A DNA stretch of 33,982 nt from Candidatus Saccharimonadota bacterium (GCA_027311865.1 DAICYC010000005.1:11176-45157), one strand, 5' to 3'; shown: positions 23,214 through 32,507, counted from the stretch's first letter. Notes: a model not told the origin generated them from the letters alone. A program made the numbers and translations.

Positions 23214-24835
23214 TCAATGAGCGGTAATTCGAAGCTGAAAGTTGAGCCGTGATTCAGTCGGCTGGTGACTTCAATTTTCGTGCCAAGTTTGCGAGCTAGC
23301 TTTGACGAAACGTACAAGCCGAGGCCGGTGCCGCCAGTTTCGCGAATACGATAGTCTTCGCTGCGATAGAATTTATTGAAGATCTTTTCTTGGTCGGATC
23401 GACTGATGCCGATACCGGTATCGGTGACATCGAAACGGACTTTTCCATCGTGGCGCCTGGCGACGACTCTGATTGAACCCTCATTAGTGTACTTGATCGC
23501 ATTAGTAATAAAGTTTTGAAGTAATTCTTCTAGATACAGTCGACTGGCGTGGACTTGGCCGGGTTTTGTCGGCATGTCGAGGTCGAGTTTGAGGTTTTTA
23601 GCGGCCGCTTCGGATTGGTACTGTCGGTGGAGATGGTGAATCATTTCGGAGACGTCGATATCCTCCTGGGTGTCGGCTACGCCTCGTTCGGCCCGAGATA
23701 ACGTTGATAGGTCGTTGACCATTTTGGCTAGATAGACTATCTGATCATGAGCAGTTTTAATGGTTGAAGCCGCGACTTTCTTGTCCATTTTGTCGGAACG
23801 TTCGACAATCAATTGGAGGTTCGACAAAGTCCCTTCGGCAATCGTAATCGGCGTTCGTAATTCGTGACTGACGACTGAGATAAATTCATCGCGCTCTTCT
23901 TCGAGGCTTTTCATTTTTGTAATATCACGTGCTATGACGACATAACCGTTTTCAGTGGTGCGGCCCTTGGTGCCGTAGGTACTTTTTATCGGCGCGTAGG
24001 TTATTTCTAGTCGAATGATTTCACCATCAGGATAGGTGTGCCGCAAATCGTCTCGATAGGTTGTGCGGTGGGCTTTTTTGAGTAGGCTGTTCAAGCGGAT
24101 TTTCTTACCGTCTCCGTTGGTTAGTTCGAATAGTTCACTTATGGTGACGCCTTTGAGGTCGCGGTTGGTGTCAAGCAAATTTAAACACGCCGCGTTGTAG
24201 AGCTGGATCGTGCCTTTACTGTCGGTGCTAAACGTGGCATCGGTCATATTGTTCATAATGGTTGAAATACGGTCGTATTGTAGTCGCTCCTGACGTCGAC
24301 TGTGAGCTAGCGCCGAACGACGCGTTTTTTGACTGTCGAGGATTGACTGGAGGATGATAGCTAGCGTCAGTACAGCCACGGTTGCCATCAAATTCTGTTG
24401 AATAATTTCTGGTTGGCTCGGTGCTCGAACGATGGTGTCGAGTCCGGCCGCGATTACGACGCCTAGCACACTAGCGATGAAGCCACGATCGCCAAAATAG
24501 TGCTCGGCGGCTACAAACAGCAGCAGTAAAGCCGCTATAAACGGTTGAAAGAAACCAGTCACGATCATGATGGTGACCAGTGCTAAGGCTTCAAATGCGA
24601 TAAATCTACCTAAGATGTCACGACTCGACTTTAACGGTCGAAAGTAATGATAAGCCGATAAGACGATCCAGGTGCCAATTAATACGACGGCAATTTCAGG
24701 TTGGCTATAATTTGGACTACGAAGTTCGCCGTACATTACCAGTAGGATTTGAATAACAAAGACTGGCATGACAACCACGACCAAGCCACGAATGATTCGA
24801 TCCGAATCCGCCGATACAGTTTTTGCCACCCTCAT
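23210..24835 (-). CDS. PAS-domain sensor histidine kinase
   Basis: A membrane sensor kinase of 541 residues from the ATG at 24835. Five to six hydrophobic segments cover about 15-165, with almost no external loop. A PAS domain (about 190-320) holds ATFSTDSKGTIQLYNAAC and NGYVVIARDITKMKSLEEE. The HisKA helix is EFISVVSHELRTPITIAEG. The ATPase domain has N-box NFITNAIKYTNEG, DTGIGISRSD, F-box NKFYRS and GGTGLGLYVSSKLA. A TTG at 24877 would extend it through the -10, so the ATG 10 nt after TATAAT (24851-24846) is preferred. No response regulator is adjacent; it is an orphan kinase that may sense membrane or redox state. Confidence 0.94.
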   Translation of the reverse strand: MRVAKTVSADSDRIIRGLVVVVMPVFVIQILLVMYGELRSPNYSQPEIAVVLIGTWIVLSAYHYFRPLKSSRDILGRFIAFEALALVTIMIVTGFFQPFIAALLLLFVAAEHYFGDRGFIASVLGVVIAAGLDTIVRAPSQPEIIQQNLMATVAVLTLAIILQSILDSQKTRRSALAHSRRQERLQYDRISTIMNNMTDATFSTDSKGTIQLYNAACLNLLDTNRDLKGVTISELFELTNGDGKKIRLNSLLKKAHRTTYRDDLRHTYPDGEIIRLEITYAPIKSTYGTKGRTTENGYVVIARDITKMKSLEEERDEFISVVSHELRTPITIAEGTLSNLQLIVERSDKMDKKVAASTIKTAHDQIVYLAKMVNDLSTLSRAERGVADTQEDIDVSEMIHHLHRQYQSEAAAKNLKLDLDMPTKPGQVHASRLYLEELLQNFITNAIKYTNEGSIRVVARRHDGKVRFDVTDTGIGISRSDQEKIFNKFYRSEDYRIRETGGTGLGLYVSSKLARKLGTKIEVTSRLNHGSTFSFELPLID

Positions 24836-24845
24836 GATGTTTATG

Positions 24846-24851
24846 ATTATA
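24846..24851 (-). promoter_or_regulatory. -10 element of PAS histidine kinase
   Basis: TATAAT just after the stop of the metalloprotease gene, 10 nt before the ATG at 24835; no -35 at good spacing. Confidence 0.5.
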
Positions 24852-24873
24852 CAGTATTTTCTAGTAACAGTGC

Positions 24874-25563
24874 TCAAATAGTCGGGTTTTCACGCTTTAG
24901 GGCTCTTCGATGCCGCACGTAGTTTGGGTCGCCTCGCTCGACCTCAGCCCAAAAAGCTGGACTATGATTCAAGTGTTTGGTGTGGGCTAACTCGTGAATC
25001 AAGACGTAATCAATCAGTTCGAACGGCAGTTTCATCAGGGCAATATTCAGACTGATGGTGCCCTGGCTGCTACAACTCCCCCATCGGCCGCTGGCGTGTG
25101 AGAAGCGTATCGTCGAGTAGTTGTGGTTAAGATTTTCAGCCAAATATTTCAGTCGTTTAGGTAAATAGCTCTTAGCCTCGAGCCGAAGTGCGGCTTGAGC
25201 GACTTTGCGAATTTCGCGTTGAATAATCGGGTCATAGATATCATTATTGGCCGGGAGTTTGACGATAATTTTCTGCCCCTGACGCTTAACCTCAAGTTGT
25301 GAACCGGCGACGACATACAGTGAATGGCTCTTGCCAATGCGCATGCCGGGCTCATAGGTGGTGTCGGGTAGAGAGTCTGACAGTAACTCGCGCAGCTCGG
25401 CGCGCGAATTTGCCAACAAACGCTTGACTAGAAAAATCGGCGCATATACTGGCAGCGATGCTCTCAGTGTGCCGTCAGGTGCGACTCGAAGTTTGACCTG
25501 CGTGGCTTTAGCGCTTCGTCTAATGGTGATCTTGCCGAATTCCTTATCGTGAATTATCGGCAT
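24874..25563 (-). CDS. YgjP/WLM-type zinc metalloprotease (M48-like)
   Basis: A protein of 229 residues in the YgjP family. The zinc motif VLIHELAHTKHLNHSPAFW gives two His in HELAH and a third His after seven residues. The preceding HASGRWGSCSSQGTISLNI is also a family hallmark. The N-terminal half is beta-rich (KITIRRSAKATQVKLRVAPDG). No membrane segment. Family members lie near restriction or repair genes in some genomes, and the substrate is unknown. The start follows the small P-loop kinase stop by 4 nt, so it is co-transcribed with it. Confidence 0.92.
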   Translation of the reverse strand: MPIIHDKEFGKITIRRSAKATQVKLRVAPDGTLRASLPVYAPIFLVKRLLANSRAELRELLSDSLPDTTYEPGMRIGKSHSLYVVAGSQLEVKRQGQKIIVKLPANNDIYDPIIQREIRKVAQAALRLEAKSYLPKRLKYLAENLNHNYSTIRFSHASGRWGSCSSQGTISLNIALMKLPFELIDYVLIHELAHTKHLNHSPAFWAEVERGDPNYVRHRRALKRENPTI

Positions 25564-25567
25564 AGAT

Positions 25568-26140
25568 TTACCGGATTATCAGTCGCCTAGCGTTGGCTGG
25601 TGAGCTGGGTCGATCTGGTTTTGGTGAGTTCGTCTCATCAGTTCGCGAATTGCCAGCTAGGCGCTTGAGAACAATCTTTACCTGAGAGGCGTAAGTATGC
25701 TTGCCACTAATAACAACCGGGCGCTCGGTCTGATGAGGCCGACTGAATTGCTTGAGGAAATTATCGTATTCAACTGGATCGACTTTCCACTTTTTAATCG
25801 TCCGCTGTTTGGCTTGAACAGGATCAGTCTGAACCCAAACCAGCATGGGGCTATAGCCGGCGGCACGGGCTTTTTTAGCCAAGTCCATTCGAAAAGTCCG
25901 ACGATGGGTCGGGCCTTCGAATACGATGGTGCGACCGGTTTTAAGCATTTCGTCTAAAATCAAAGTCGACAGTTCAGTGGCGCGGCTCTCGTCGATGCCG
26001 GCCATGGTCTGTATGGCGGTTTGATTAACGTAAGGCGCCGCAAACATCTTTGAGAAATGTTCCGCAAAGTGTGTTTTTCCAGCTCCGGGTATACCCACCA
26101 TCACAATTAAGTGAGGGGTTGATGGCGTCAATGGCTTCAT
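25568..26140 (-). CDS. P-loop NTPase/small kinase (AAA_33 or zeta-like)
   Basis: A protein of 190 residues with Walker A MVGIPGAGKTHFAEHFS near the N-terminus, a DESRATEL motif and a Walker B-like strand (GRTIVFEGPTHRRTFR). Then come VWVQTDPVQAKQR and a C-terminal basic tail. The pattern fits AAA_33/zeta-toxin or polynucleotide-kinase-like enzymes that phosphorylate small molecules or nucleotides. No antitoxin gene is adjacent, so a toxin role is not supported. TATACT (26153-26148) lies 7 nt before the ATG, so it is probably leaderless. It forms a pair with the YgjP-type gene. Confidence 0.82.
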   Translation of the reverse strand: MKPLTPSTPHLIVMVGIPGAGKTHFAEHFSKMFAAPYVNQTAIQTMAGIDESRATELSTLILDEMLKTGRTIVFEGPTHRRTFRMDLAKKARAAGYSPMLVWVQTDPVQAKQRTIKKWKVDPVEYDNFLKQFSRPHQTERPVVISGKHTYASQVKIVLKRLAGNSRTDETNSPKPDRPSSPANARRLIIR

Positions 26141-26147
26141 ATATGAC

Positions 26148-26153
26148 AGTATA
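26148..26153 (-). promoter_or_regulatory. -10 element of P-loop kinase gene
   Basis: TATACT, 7 nt before the ATG at 26140; no clear -35. Confidence 0.45.
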
Positions 26154-26170
26154 GCAAATCTATGTCGAAA

Positions 26171-26686
26171 TTACTGACCGTTCGTCATATCTTTCGATGT
26201 CGATTTAGCTTGCTTCACTAATGTTTTTTCGTAAATTTCTTTAAATTGATCCTGGATGACATCGAGTTCGCCGTCCGATAGGTCTTCGAGATCAACAAAT
26301 TCCATTCGAGCACCACGAGTCGTATTGATGAGCTCATTCAACTTTAGCTGCATCGCTCGAGCATCTCGGTTCTGACTGTTCTGAATCGCGAACACCATCA
26401 GGAAAGTTACAATCGTCGTTGCTGTATTGATAACTAGCTGCCAGGTGTCCGAGTAGTTAAAAAAGGGACCAGTTACAACCCAAATGATAATCAATAGAAG
26501 GGCCAAGCCAAAGGCTGTCGGCGAGCCTAGTTTGTTTGTGACAATTTGTGAAGCTCGTCGAAAACGTTCCTGTGGGCCAACCGTCGGTGTCATTGGCGTC
26601 GCGGCTTGGTCGGGAATTATATGTCGTATGATGCGCAAGCGATGATGCGGCTTTTCGGTCGGTGGAGTGTCTTTATGATTCATCAT
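26171..26686 (-). CDS. low-affinity iron permease family protein
   Basis: A membrane protein of 171 residues. A basic soluble N-terminus (1-50) is followed by two membrane segments (about 57-75 and 87-103). The family motif WQLVINTATTIVTFLMVFAI and IQNSQNRDARAMQLKLNELI are clear. The C-terminus is acidic and helical. The family is named after fungal Fet4, but bacterial members are much shorter and iron transport is not shown; a channel-like or regulatory role is possible. The start is ATG 26686 or 26683. TGG-TATACT ends 6 or 9 nt upstream, which again implies leaderless initiation. It lies after xfp. Confidence 0.85.
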   Translation of the reverse strand: MMNHKDTPPTEKPHHRLRIIRHIIPDQAATPMTPTVGPQERFRRASQIVTNKLGSPTAFGLALLLIIIWVVTGPFFNYSDTWQLVINTATTIVTFLMVFAIQNSQNRDARAMQLKLNELINTTRGARMEFVDLEDLSDGELDVIQDQFKEIYEKTLVKQAKSTSKDMTNGQ

Positions 26687-26692
26687 ATTGAC

Positions 26693-26701
26693 AGTATACC
26701 A
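26693..26701 (-). promoter_or_regulatory. extended -10 promoter of iron permease-like gene
   Basis: TGG-TATACT (26698-26693), 6-9 nt before the tandem ATGs. Confidence 0.5.
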
Positions 26702-26716
26702 TCAACCGAAAGCATT

Positions 26717-29104
26717 TTAGTGACCGGTTGACTCAATCGCTTTGTCCCAGCGCCAGTCTCGAATTTCAGGCATATCTTGGCCGTTAGCTTCAATGTAATG
26801 CTTGTGTTCGATGAGCTTCTTTTGCATGTCTTGGTACAGCTGCTGAGCTTCGGGGCTGGTCAACTGAGCTCGCTCGATAACGTCCATGACCAGATGGAAG
26901 CGATCCAGGTCATTCTTAACGGTCATGTCGAAGGCTGTCGTAATCGTCCCCTCTTCCTTGTAGCCACGAACATGGAGGCGTTGATTTTTACGCTTGTAGA
27001 CCATCCGATGGATTAACCATGGGTAGCCGTGGAAGGCGAAGATGATAGGCTTGTCGGTCGTAAATAAGCGGTTGTAATCCATGTCGCTCAGGCCGTGAGG
27101 ATGCTCCGTATCTGGTTGAAGGCGCATGAGGTCAACAACGTTAACGACTCGGATTTTCAACTCCGGCAAGCGCTGACGCAAAATCGAAGTCGCGGCCATG
27201 ATTTCGAGCGTTGGTATATCACCAGCTGCGGCCATAACCACATCGGGCTCGCCGTCGTTATCGTTCGAGGCCCAGTCCCAAACACCGATACCTTTCGTAC
27301 AGTGCTCAATCGCTTGATCCATGTTGAGCCACTGAGGGGCTAGGTGTTTACCGGTAATAGTTAAGTTGATGTAGCCTCGGCTGCTTAAGCAGTGGTCCAT
27401 CACGCTGAGCAGAGTATTAGCATCTGGCGGTAGGTAGATTCGGGCAACGTCAGCTTTCTTGTTAACGATGTGGTCGATAAAGCCCGGATCTTGGTGGGTG
27501 AAGCCGTTATGGTCTTGACGCCAAACATGAGACGTCAGCAGATAATTGAGTGACGGGATCTGCTCACGCCATGCCAGCTCGTTTGACATCTTGAGCCACT
27601 TGGCGTGCTGGCTGACCATCGAGTCGACGATGCGAATAAAGGCCTCGTAGCTGTGCATAATACCATGGCGACCAGTCAGCAAGTAACCTTCGAGCCAGCC
27701 CTGGGCTTGGTGTTCACTGAGTTGGGCGTCAAGCACTAGACCGTCCGGCGCCATAAAGTCGTCGTGCTCGTCGGTGCGAGCGTTCCATTGTCGATCGGTG
27801 ACTTCGAAAACCGCCTCAAGTCGGTTAGAGACCGTTTCATCAGGACCAAAAATACGGAAATTACGCTTGGTCTGATTTAGTTTAATAACATCACGTAGCC
27901 ACGGCCCGAGTGAATGAGTGTTGCCGGCATTTTGAATGCTCGGATATTCCACATCGACAGCGTAATCACGGAAATTCGGCAAGTTCAGTTCGCGCATCAA
28001 TTTACCGCCGTTAGCGTAAGGAGTCGCCCCCATTCGCTTGTCGCCGGACGGAGCAAGTTCAGCCAATTCTGGTATCAGCTGACCGTCATCGGTGAACAGC
28101 TCGTCTGGTCGATAGCTGCGCAGCCAGTTTTCAAGAAGTTCGAGGTTCTCGGTGTGATTTTCATCGACGATGATAGGCACTTGGTGCGATCTAAATGAAC
28201 CTTCGTTAGGTTTGCCATTAACAACTTTTGGCCCAGTCCAGCCTTTGGGCGACCGCAGGATAATCATTGGCCAGCGTGGTCGCATGGTGCTGCCGTGATC
28301 GTTAGCATACGACTTGATTCGCTTGATTTCGGCGACAGCTTCGTCCATGACATGAGCCATCTGAGCGTGCATTGTCATTGGGTCGTCGCCTTCGACATAA
28401 TAAGGTGTCCAGCCATAACCACGGAAGAGTTGGTCGAGCTCGTCGGGTTCGATGCGTGCCAAAATTGTCGGGTTGCTGATTTTGTAGCCATTGAGATGAA
28501 GAATCGGCAGAACGACCCCGTCGGTTGCAGGGTTCAAGAACTTATTGGAATGCCAGGCCGTAGCTAGGGGACCTGTTTCAGCCTCACCGTCGCCGACGAC
28601 GCAGGCCGCAATCAAATCAGGATTATCGAAGACTGCTCCAAAGGCGTGAGTTAATGAGTAGCCAAGTTCGCCGCCCTCGTGAATTGACCCTGGTACTTGA
28701 GGTGATACGTGACTCGACAAACCCCCTGGCCATGAAAATTGCTGGAAGAAGCGACGCATGCCATCAACATTTTGTGGCATGTCGGGATAAATTTCGCTCC
28801 ATGATCCCTCTAGGTAGGTATTACTCATTAACGCCGGACCACCATGACCTGGGCCAGACAGGTAAATCATGTTCAAGTCGTGCTGCTTGATGATGCGATT
28901 TAGGTGAACGTAAATAAAATTCTGTCCAGGTGTAGTACCCCAGTGGCCTAGAAGCATATTTTTGACATCGGTTAATTCGAGAGGTCGCTTTAGTAGTGGA
29001 TTGTCGCGCAGATAGATTTGACCGACACTTAGATAATTACTGGCTCGCCAGTACGCATCCATTTTATGTAGCAAGTCCGGATTGATGGTATTGTGTGGTT
29101 GCAT
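26717..29104 (-). CDS. xfp: xylulose-5-phosphate/fructose-6-phosphate phosphoketolase
   Basis: Thiamine-diphosphate enzyme of 795 residues, full length. It splits xylulose-5-P (or fructose-6-P) with phosphate into acetyl phosphate plus glyceraldehyde-3-P (or erythrose-4-P). The family signatures are [14 protein letters not shown] and the ThDP-binding [31 protein letters not shown] and [18 protein letters not shown] also match. It follows ackA with one base between stop and ATG, so acetyl phosphate passes directly to ATP formation. An AAGGAAG site lies in the end of ackA. In a reduced fermenter this is likely a main energy route. Confidence 0.97.
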   Translation of the reverse strand: MQPHNTINPDLLHKMDAYWRASNYLSVGQIYLRDNPLLKRPLELTDVKNMLLGHWGTTPGQNFIYVHLNRIIKQHDLNMIYLSGPGHGGPALMSNTYLEGSWSEIYPDMPQNVDGMRRFFQQFSWPGGLSSHVSPQVPGSIHEGGELGYSLTHAFGAVFDNPDLIAACVVGDGEAETGPLATAWHSNKFLNPATDGVVLPILHLNGYKISNPTILARIEPDELDQLFRGYGWTPYYVEGDDPMTMHAQMAHVMDEAVAEIKRIKSYANDHGSTMRPRWPMIILRSPKGWTGPKVVNGKPNEGSFRSHQVPIIVDENHTENLELLENWLRSYRPDELFTDDGQLIPELAELAPSGDKRMGATPYANGGKLMRELNLPNFRDYAVDVEYPSIQNAGNTHSLGPWLRDVIKLNQTKRNFRIFGPDETVSNRLEAVFEVTDRQWNARTDEHDDFMAPDGLVLDAQLSEHQAQGWLEGYLLTGRHGIMHSYEAFIRIVDSMVSQHAKWLKMSNELAWREQIPSLNYLLTSHVWRQDHNGFTHQDPGFIDHIVNKKADVARIYLPPDANTLLSVMDHCLSSRGYINLTITGKHLAPQWLNMDQAIEHCTKGIGVWDWASNDNDGEPDVVMAAAGDIPTLEIMAATSILRQRLPELKIRVVNVVDLMRLQPDTEHPHGLSDMDYNRLFTTDKPIIFAFHGYPWLIHRMVYKRKNQRLHVRGYKEEGTITTAFDMTVKNDLDRFHLVMDVIERAQLTSPEAQQLYQDMQKKLIEHKHYIEANGQDMPEIRDWRWDKAIESTGH

Positions 29105-29105
29105 G

Positions 29106-30275
29106 CTATTTTTCTTCCTTTATGGTACTTAGAGTCTGTTTGGCAATTATTCGATCTTCGTGAGTATGGATGACGTGAACACCGACATCCGAGTCGACGC
29201 TCGAAATGAGTCGCTCGCCTCCTTCGTTCCGCTTGGGGTCAAGTTTGATACCCAAATACTCAAGTGGTTCACAAACCCGGCGCCGGATTTCAGCAGATCG
29301 TTCACCGATGCCGGCTGAAAATATGATGCTATCAACACCGCCCAATACGGCGCTGAAGGCGCCAATGGTTTTACGGATATGGTAGGCGTAGACATCAATC
29401 GCCAATTTGGCCCGTGGGTCAGTGGCTTCGCTTTGGAGTAGCGTATACATGTCGGTGGTCATCTCCGAGAGGCCGAGTAGGCCCGACTCCTTGTAAAGAA
29501 TTCGCTGGATGTCGGCTCGGTCGTGACCGCTAGAGAGTAAAAAGTCGATGACGCCGGGATCAATATCGCCGCTCCGACTAGACATCACTAATCCAGAGGC
29601 GGGCGTAAAGCCCATAGTCATATCAAGTGGTTTGCCGTTCAAGCAAGCCGACATGCTCGAACCGCTGCCGAGATGAGCGATAATTACTCGACCGTTAGCG
29701 GCTGTCTCGCCCTCGTGTTCGGCGAAATTATCCAGGATGTATTGATATGACAAGCCATGAAAGCCGTATCGTCGAATACCTTGATCACGAAGTCGTTTGG
29801 GTAAGGCTAACGTACGAGCAACTTCTGGTATCTGGTGGAAGAAACTTGTATCGAAACAGGCGACTTGTGGGACGGCTGGATATTCATTCATCAATTCGTT
29901 GACGCAATCGAGTGACGGCTGCATGTGATTTGGGGCCAGTTGTTTTAACTGATCGATAGCATCTATGACGGAATCGTCGAGAATAGTTGGCTGGAAATAT
30001 TTGTCAGCACCATGGACAATCCGATGGCCGATTCCATCGATCGTTGCGATGTTAGTCTGATCGTAGATCCATTTTACGGCTTGTTTGACAGCTTCAGCAT
30101 GATTGACCGCCTCGACAGGAGCGGTTCCCGAGGATCCATACTTTCCTTCTGGGATTAAGCTGGCATCCGTCGAGCCGATATTCTCAATCGACACCGAAGT
30201 AGTCGGCTCCAAAGAACCTTGAAAAAGGGCGACTTTAACGCTCGAAGAACCGGCATTGACGGTCAGTATGTTCAT
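29106..30275 (-). CDS. ackA: acetate kinase
   Basis: Converts acetyl phosphate and ADP to acetate and ATP; 389 residues, typical length. ASKHA-fold motifs: [18 protein letters not shown] at the N-terminus, [44 protein letters not shown] and [13 protein letters not shown]. It has TGGACG-17-TATAAT and a strong AAAGGGGAGG site just before the ATG, in contrast to the leaderless genes nearby. First gene of the ackA-xfp operon. Confidence 0.97.
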   Translation of the reverse strand: MNILTVNAGSSSVKVALFQGSLEPTTSVSIENIGSTDASLIPEGKYGSSGTAPVEAVNHAEAVKQAVKWIYDQTNIATIDGIGHRIVHGADKYFQPTILDDSVIDAIDQLKQLAPNHMQPSLDCVNELMNEYPAVPQVACFDTSFFHQIPEVARTLALPKRLRDQGIRRYGFHGLSYQYILDNFAEHEGETAANGRVIIAHLGSGSSMSACLNGKPLDMTMGFTPASGLVMSSRSGDIDPGVIDFLLSSGHDRADIQRILYKESGLLGLSEMTTDMYTLLQSEATDPRAKLAIDVYAYHIRKTIGAFSAVLGGVDSIIFSAGIGERSAEIRRRVCEPLEYLGIKLDPKRNEGGERLISSVDSDVGVHVIHTHEDRIIAKQTLSTIKEEK

Positions 30276-30297
30276 GCCTCCCCTTTCATCTATTAGT

Positions 30298-30326
30298 ATT
30301 ATACATAAGCACTACTAGTCCGTCCA
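30298..30326 (-). promoter_or_regulatory. ackA-xfp promoter
   Basis: -35 TGGACG (30326-30321), 17-nt spacer, -10 TATAAT (30303-30298), leader of about 18 nt with a strong ribosome site. Confidence 0.6.
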
Positions 30327-30363
30327 CGCAGCGATAGCCAATATTAAAGGTTTGTGAAGAAGT

Positions 30364-30573
30364 TCACTTTTGTTTGCGATCAACTTGGCGCGTGAGATGC
30401 CAGTGATTACAGACATGACAGTGATACACTGTTAGGTCGATCGTCATATTTTCGAGCATTCGAAATTCTGCCGCCTCCAAGGCTTCGGCTTCATTTTTGA
30501 ATTGGCGTTTCGTCGCGCAAACATCTCGGTAGCGATAAAAGTTGACATCAAGTTTGGGTCGATAGCGTGGCAT
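30364..30573 (-). CDS. small Cys/His protein coupled to tsaC
   Basis: Unrecognised protein of 69 residues, basic. The N-terminal part is Arg/Tyr-rich (PRYRPKLDVNFYRYRD); a helix (NEAEALEAAEFRMLE) follows. Near the end, HCHVCNHWHLT offers two Cys and three His in 10 residues, so a small zinc-knuckle is possible; a lone CxxC with His is suggestive only. The ATG lies one base after the tsaC TAA and has only a weak ribosome site, so it is translated by coupling. No known tRNA-modification partner looks like this. Confidence 0.7.
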   Translation of the reverse strand: MPRYRPKLDVNFYRYRDVCATKRQFKNEAEALEAAEFRMLENMTIDLTVYHCHVCNHWHLTRQVDRKQK

Positions 30574-30574
30574 A

Positions 30575-31126
30575 TTAGTCTCGGATCGTCTCGTAGGTGT
30601 TGTCGGATCTGATCTTTATGATTCGTGATGGTATGACATCAGTTGGAACTTCGCCTCCATCGAGATAGACGTTCACTTTATCGCCAAAATATGATTTGGC
30701 CTGGTTAATGTTAATCGCTGGCGGTAATCCTTCGGGATTAGCACTGGGTGCAATTAGTGGGCCGGTTTCATCAATGATGTCACACAGAATGTGACCAGGC
30801 GGCAATATCCGATAGGCTAAAGTATCGCCGCCTCGGGTTAACCAGCCAGGAGCACCGGAAACCGGCACGATGATAGATGTTGGCCGATTCGATTCTGACA
30901 GAATAGCGGCGATAACGTCTTGATTGAACGGAATGTCCGCTGGGTCTTTGACTAAGATGATACAAGCTTTGTTTTCGGTGCGACCCTTTGTGTCATAAAC
31001 ACGCTCGACGGCGGCTTCGTCGCTAGCTTTAGCCAACAAACCATAAATGGTGTCGGTACGGGCGACAACGATACCGCTATTTTGAAGGGCGTGCGTAGCC
31101 GCTGCAATCGCATGATCTTCAGTCAT
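30575..31126 (-). CDS. tsaC: threonylcarbamoyl-AMP synthase (Sua5/YciO/TsaC)
   Basis: Makes threonylcarbamoyl-AMP from Thr, bicarbonate and ATP for the t6A37 tRNA modification. At 183 residues it is the short TsaC form without the Sua5 domain. Motifs: VVARTDTIYGLLAKASDEAA, YDTKGRTENKACIILV, STSIIVPVS-like strand (RPTSIIVPVSGAP) and LIAPSANPEGLPP. TATAAT (31141-31136) lies 9 nt before the ATG without a ribosome site. Divergent from an unknown plus-strand gene. Partners TsaB, TsaD and TsaE are not in the window. Confidence 0.93.
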   Translation of the reverse strand: MTEDHAIAAATHALQNSGIVVARTDTIYGLLAKASDEAAVERVYDTKGRTENKACIILVKDPADIPFNQDVIAAILSESNRPTSIIVPVSGAPGWLTRGGDTLAYRILPPGHILCDIIDETGPLIAPSANPEGLPPAININQAKSYFGDKVNVYLDGGEVPTDVIPSRIIKIRSDNTYETIRD

Positions 31127-31135
31127 ATGAGAGTT

Positions 31136-31141
31136 ATTATA
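31136..31141 (-). promoter_or_regulatory. -10 element of tsaC
   Basis: TATAAT, 9 nt before the ATG at 31126. Confidence 0.5.
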
Positions 31142-31175
31142 AAGGATTACCTGTGTTTACGAAAGTACAAAAATC

Positions 31176-31184
31176 TGATATAAT
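31176..31184 (+). promoter_or_regulatory. extended -10 promoter of gene at 31222
   Basis: TGA-TATAAT (31179-31184). It gives a leader of about 31 nt with GGAGG at 31213-31217, which fixes the GTG at 31222 as start rather than the ATG at 31153 upstream of the promoter. Confidence 0.6.
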
Positions 31185-31221
31185 ATATAGATACCTTTAC
31201 ATTTCGACAATTGGAGGCAAC

Positions 31222-32016
31222 GTGTTTGATCATAGCTTACTGAACGCCAAGCATGGTGAGATCAAGTCGCTGATTGACAGTGGCGCTATCAGTCAGGCTG
31301 AGGTTGTGCGCATCTACGACGAGATTATCAACTCTGTCCCACAGACTGTTACCTTGGCTGAAATTCATCGATACATGTTGTCAGACGACATGATTGAACC
31401 AGCCGAACAGCTGGAGACCATTAAGGCTCTCAACCGTTTTCGTGGTTGGGGTATCGCCGAGGATGATTTTCCCACCACTGTTCCGTCGTTCGACGACTGT
31501 CGGCGGGGCGTACCGATTCTTGCCTTCTACTTCGAACCGAAGCCATGGCCGGCAAGATGGCGCGATAACTACAACCATCACTGGGCAGTACTACGTTCGG
31601 TGTGCTCCATCCATAGCGTACGCCACGATCGAGTCATTAGCGCCTCTGAGGGTGGCGTATACGATTATGGTCATAGGCTGTTCCGGCCGGGCGTGCGTTG
31701 GCTAGAGTTCAATCCGCTGACCTATCGACACAAGTCGGCCGCGGAGGTTCATCGTCCTAGCACCACTGACGCTACACTAGCTATTAGCGAATCGTTCCTG
31801 GCAGCCGCTTTTTACCCCGCCTGGATTCGTTCATGGAATCAGGCTAGTAGCCCAGCGCCAATGTTGCCGTGGTTGATGTTCACGCAGGGCTCCGATCGGC
31901 ACCGAGTGCCGATTATGAACCGATACGACCACGACAAATCGTTGCGGCTCAATCTCATTTCGGCAAGTCACCGGGATGTGTTGGGGTTTGCTTCGCCGAC
32001 TGTCTACGAACTGTAA
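31222..32016 (+). CDS. hypothetical protein, 264 residues
   Basis: I do not recognise this protein. It starts at GTG (VFDHSLLNAKHGEIKSLIDS) after a GGAGG site. An N-terminal helical part (about 1-75) is followed by a Trp/His/Arg/Pro-rich domain: ILAFYFEPKPWPARWRDNYN, HHWAVLRSVCSIHS, FRPGVRWLEFNPL and YPAWIRSWNQ. There is no membrane segment and only two Cys. It is monocistronic, with its own extended -10 promoter and a long hairpin terminator. The high aromatic content suggests a binding surface; no catalytic motif is evident. Confidence 0.78.
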   Translation: MFDHSLLNAKHGEIKSLIDSGAISQAEVVRIYDEIINSVPQTVTLAEIHRYMLSDDMIEPAEQLETIKALNRFRGWGIAEDDFPTTVPSFDDCRRGVPILAFYFEPKPWPARWRDNYNHHWAVLRSVCSIHSVRHDRVISASEGGVYDYGHRLFRPGVRWLEFNPLTYRHKSAAEVHRPSTTDATLAISESFLAAAFYPAWIRSWNQASSPAPMLPWLMFTQGSDRHRVPIMNRYDHDKSLRLNLISASHRDVLGFASPTVYEL

Positions 32017-32019
32017 AGT

Positions 32020-32067
32020 ACCCGCACCGCTCTATCTCTCGAGATTAGGCGGTGCGGGTTTTAATTT
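32020..32067 (+). terminator. intrinsic terminator after gene at 31222
   Basis: Stem ACCCGCACCGC with its complement (11 bp), extended inward by ATCTC/GAGAT, followed by TTTTAATTT. Confidence 0.9.
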
Positions 32068-32129
32068 GCCTGGACATGGTTCAGCTAGTTTTAAGGGCTC
32101 AGATTTTAAAATAAACGTGGAGGTAGCCA

Positions 32130-32450
32130 ATGAGTCATCACACGGAAATTATGAACAAATGTTACAAAACTTGCACCGAGACAATCAATCATTGCCTAGA
32201 TATGGGTGGCGAACATGCGGCCCGAGATCATATCAATATAATGATGGATTGCGCCAAGGTTTGCCAGCTGTCGGTTGATTTTGCGGTTCGCGAATCTGAC
32301 AATACGGATCAGATAAATGAGCTGTGCGCTGACGTTTGTCGTCAGTGTGCCGATGAGTGCGAGCGCCTAGCTGATGGCGACGAAAAGATGCTGGAGTGCG
32401 CCAAAGTTTGTCGTGACTGTGCTGAGGCTTGTGAGCCAAGCGGCGTTTAG
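32130..32450 (+). CDS. four-helix-bundle copper-storage protein (Csp-like)
   Basis: 106 residues with 13 Cys at 11, 15, 22, 41, 45, 66, 70, 73, 77, 90, 94, 97 and 101. The CxxxC spacing lies along four predicted helices (for example CAKVCQLS, CADVCRQCADEC, CAKVCRDCAEAC). This is the pattern of Csp/DUF326 proteins, which fill the core of a helical bundle with Cu(I). No signal peptide is present, so it is of the cytosolic Csp3 type. Strong GGAGG site 6 nt before the ATG; TAAAAT at 32107-32112 may be the -10. It probably buffers copper in the cytosol. Confidence 0.9.
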   Translation: MSHHTEIMNKCYKTCTETINHCLDMGGEHAARDHINIMMDCAKVCQLSVDFAVRESDNTDQINELCADVCRQCADECERLADGDEKMLECAKVCRDCAEACEPSGV

Positions 32451-32482
32451 ATGAGTCAAGACAATTTACACGTGCTTAATGA

Positions 32483-32506
32483 AAAATCTCCCTCTCGGGA
32501 GATTTT
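32483..32506. terminator. bidirectional terminator hairpin
   Basis: A perfect 10-bp stem AAAATCTCCC/GGGAGATTTT with a 4-nt loop. It lies between the converging copper-storage gene (ends 32450) and the 29-residue gene (ends 32508), and serves the latter best. Confidence 0.8.
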
Positions 32507-32507
32507 C

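Noticed and set aside
25568-26140. zeta-type toxin of a toxin-antitoxin pair
   Set aside because: The P-loop kinase resembles zeta proteins, but no small antitoxin gene is adjacent; it is paired with a YgjP-type metalloprotease.
31153-31221. ATG start for the 264-residue protein
   Set aside because: It lies upstream of the extended -10 at 31176-31184, so it would not be transcribed from that promoter.
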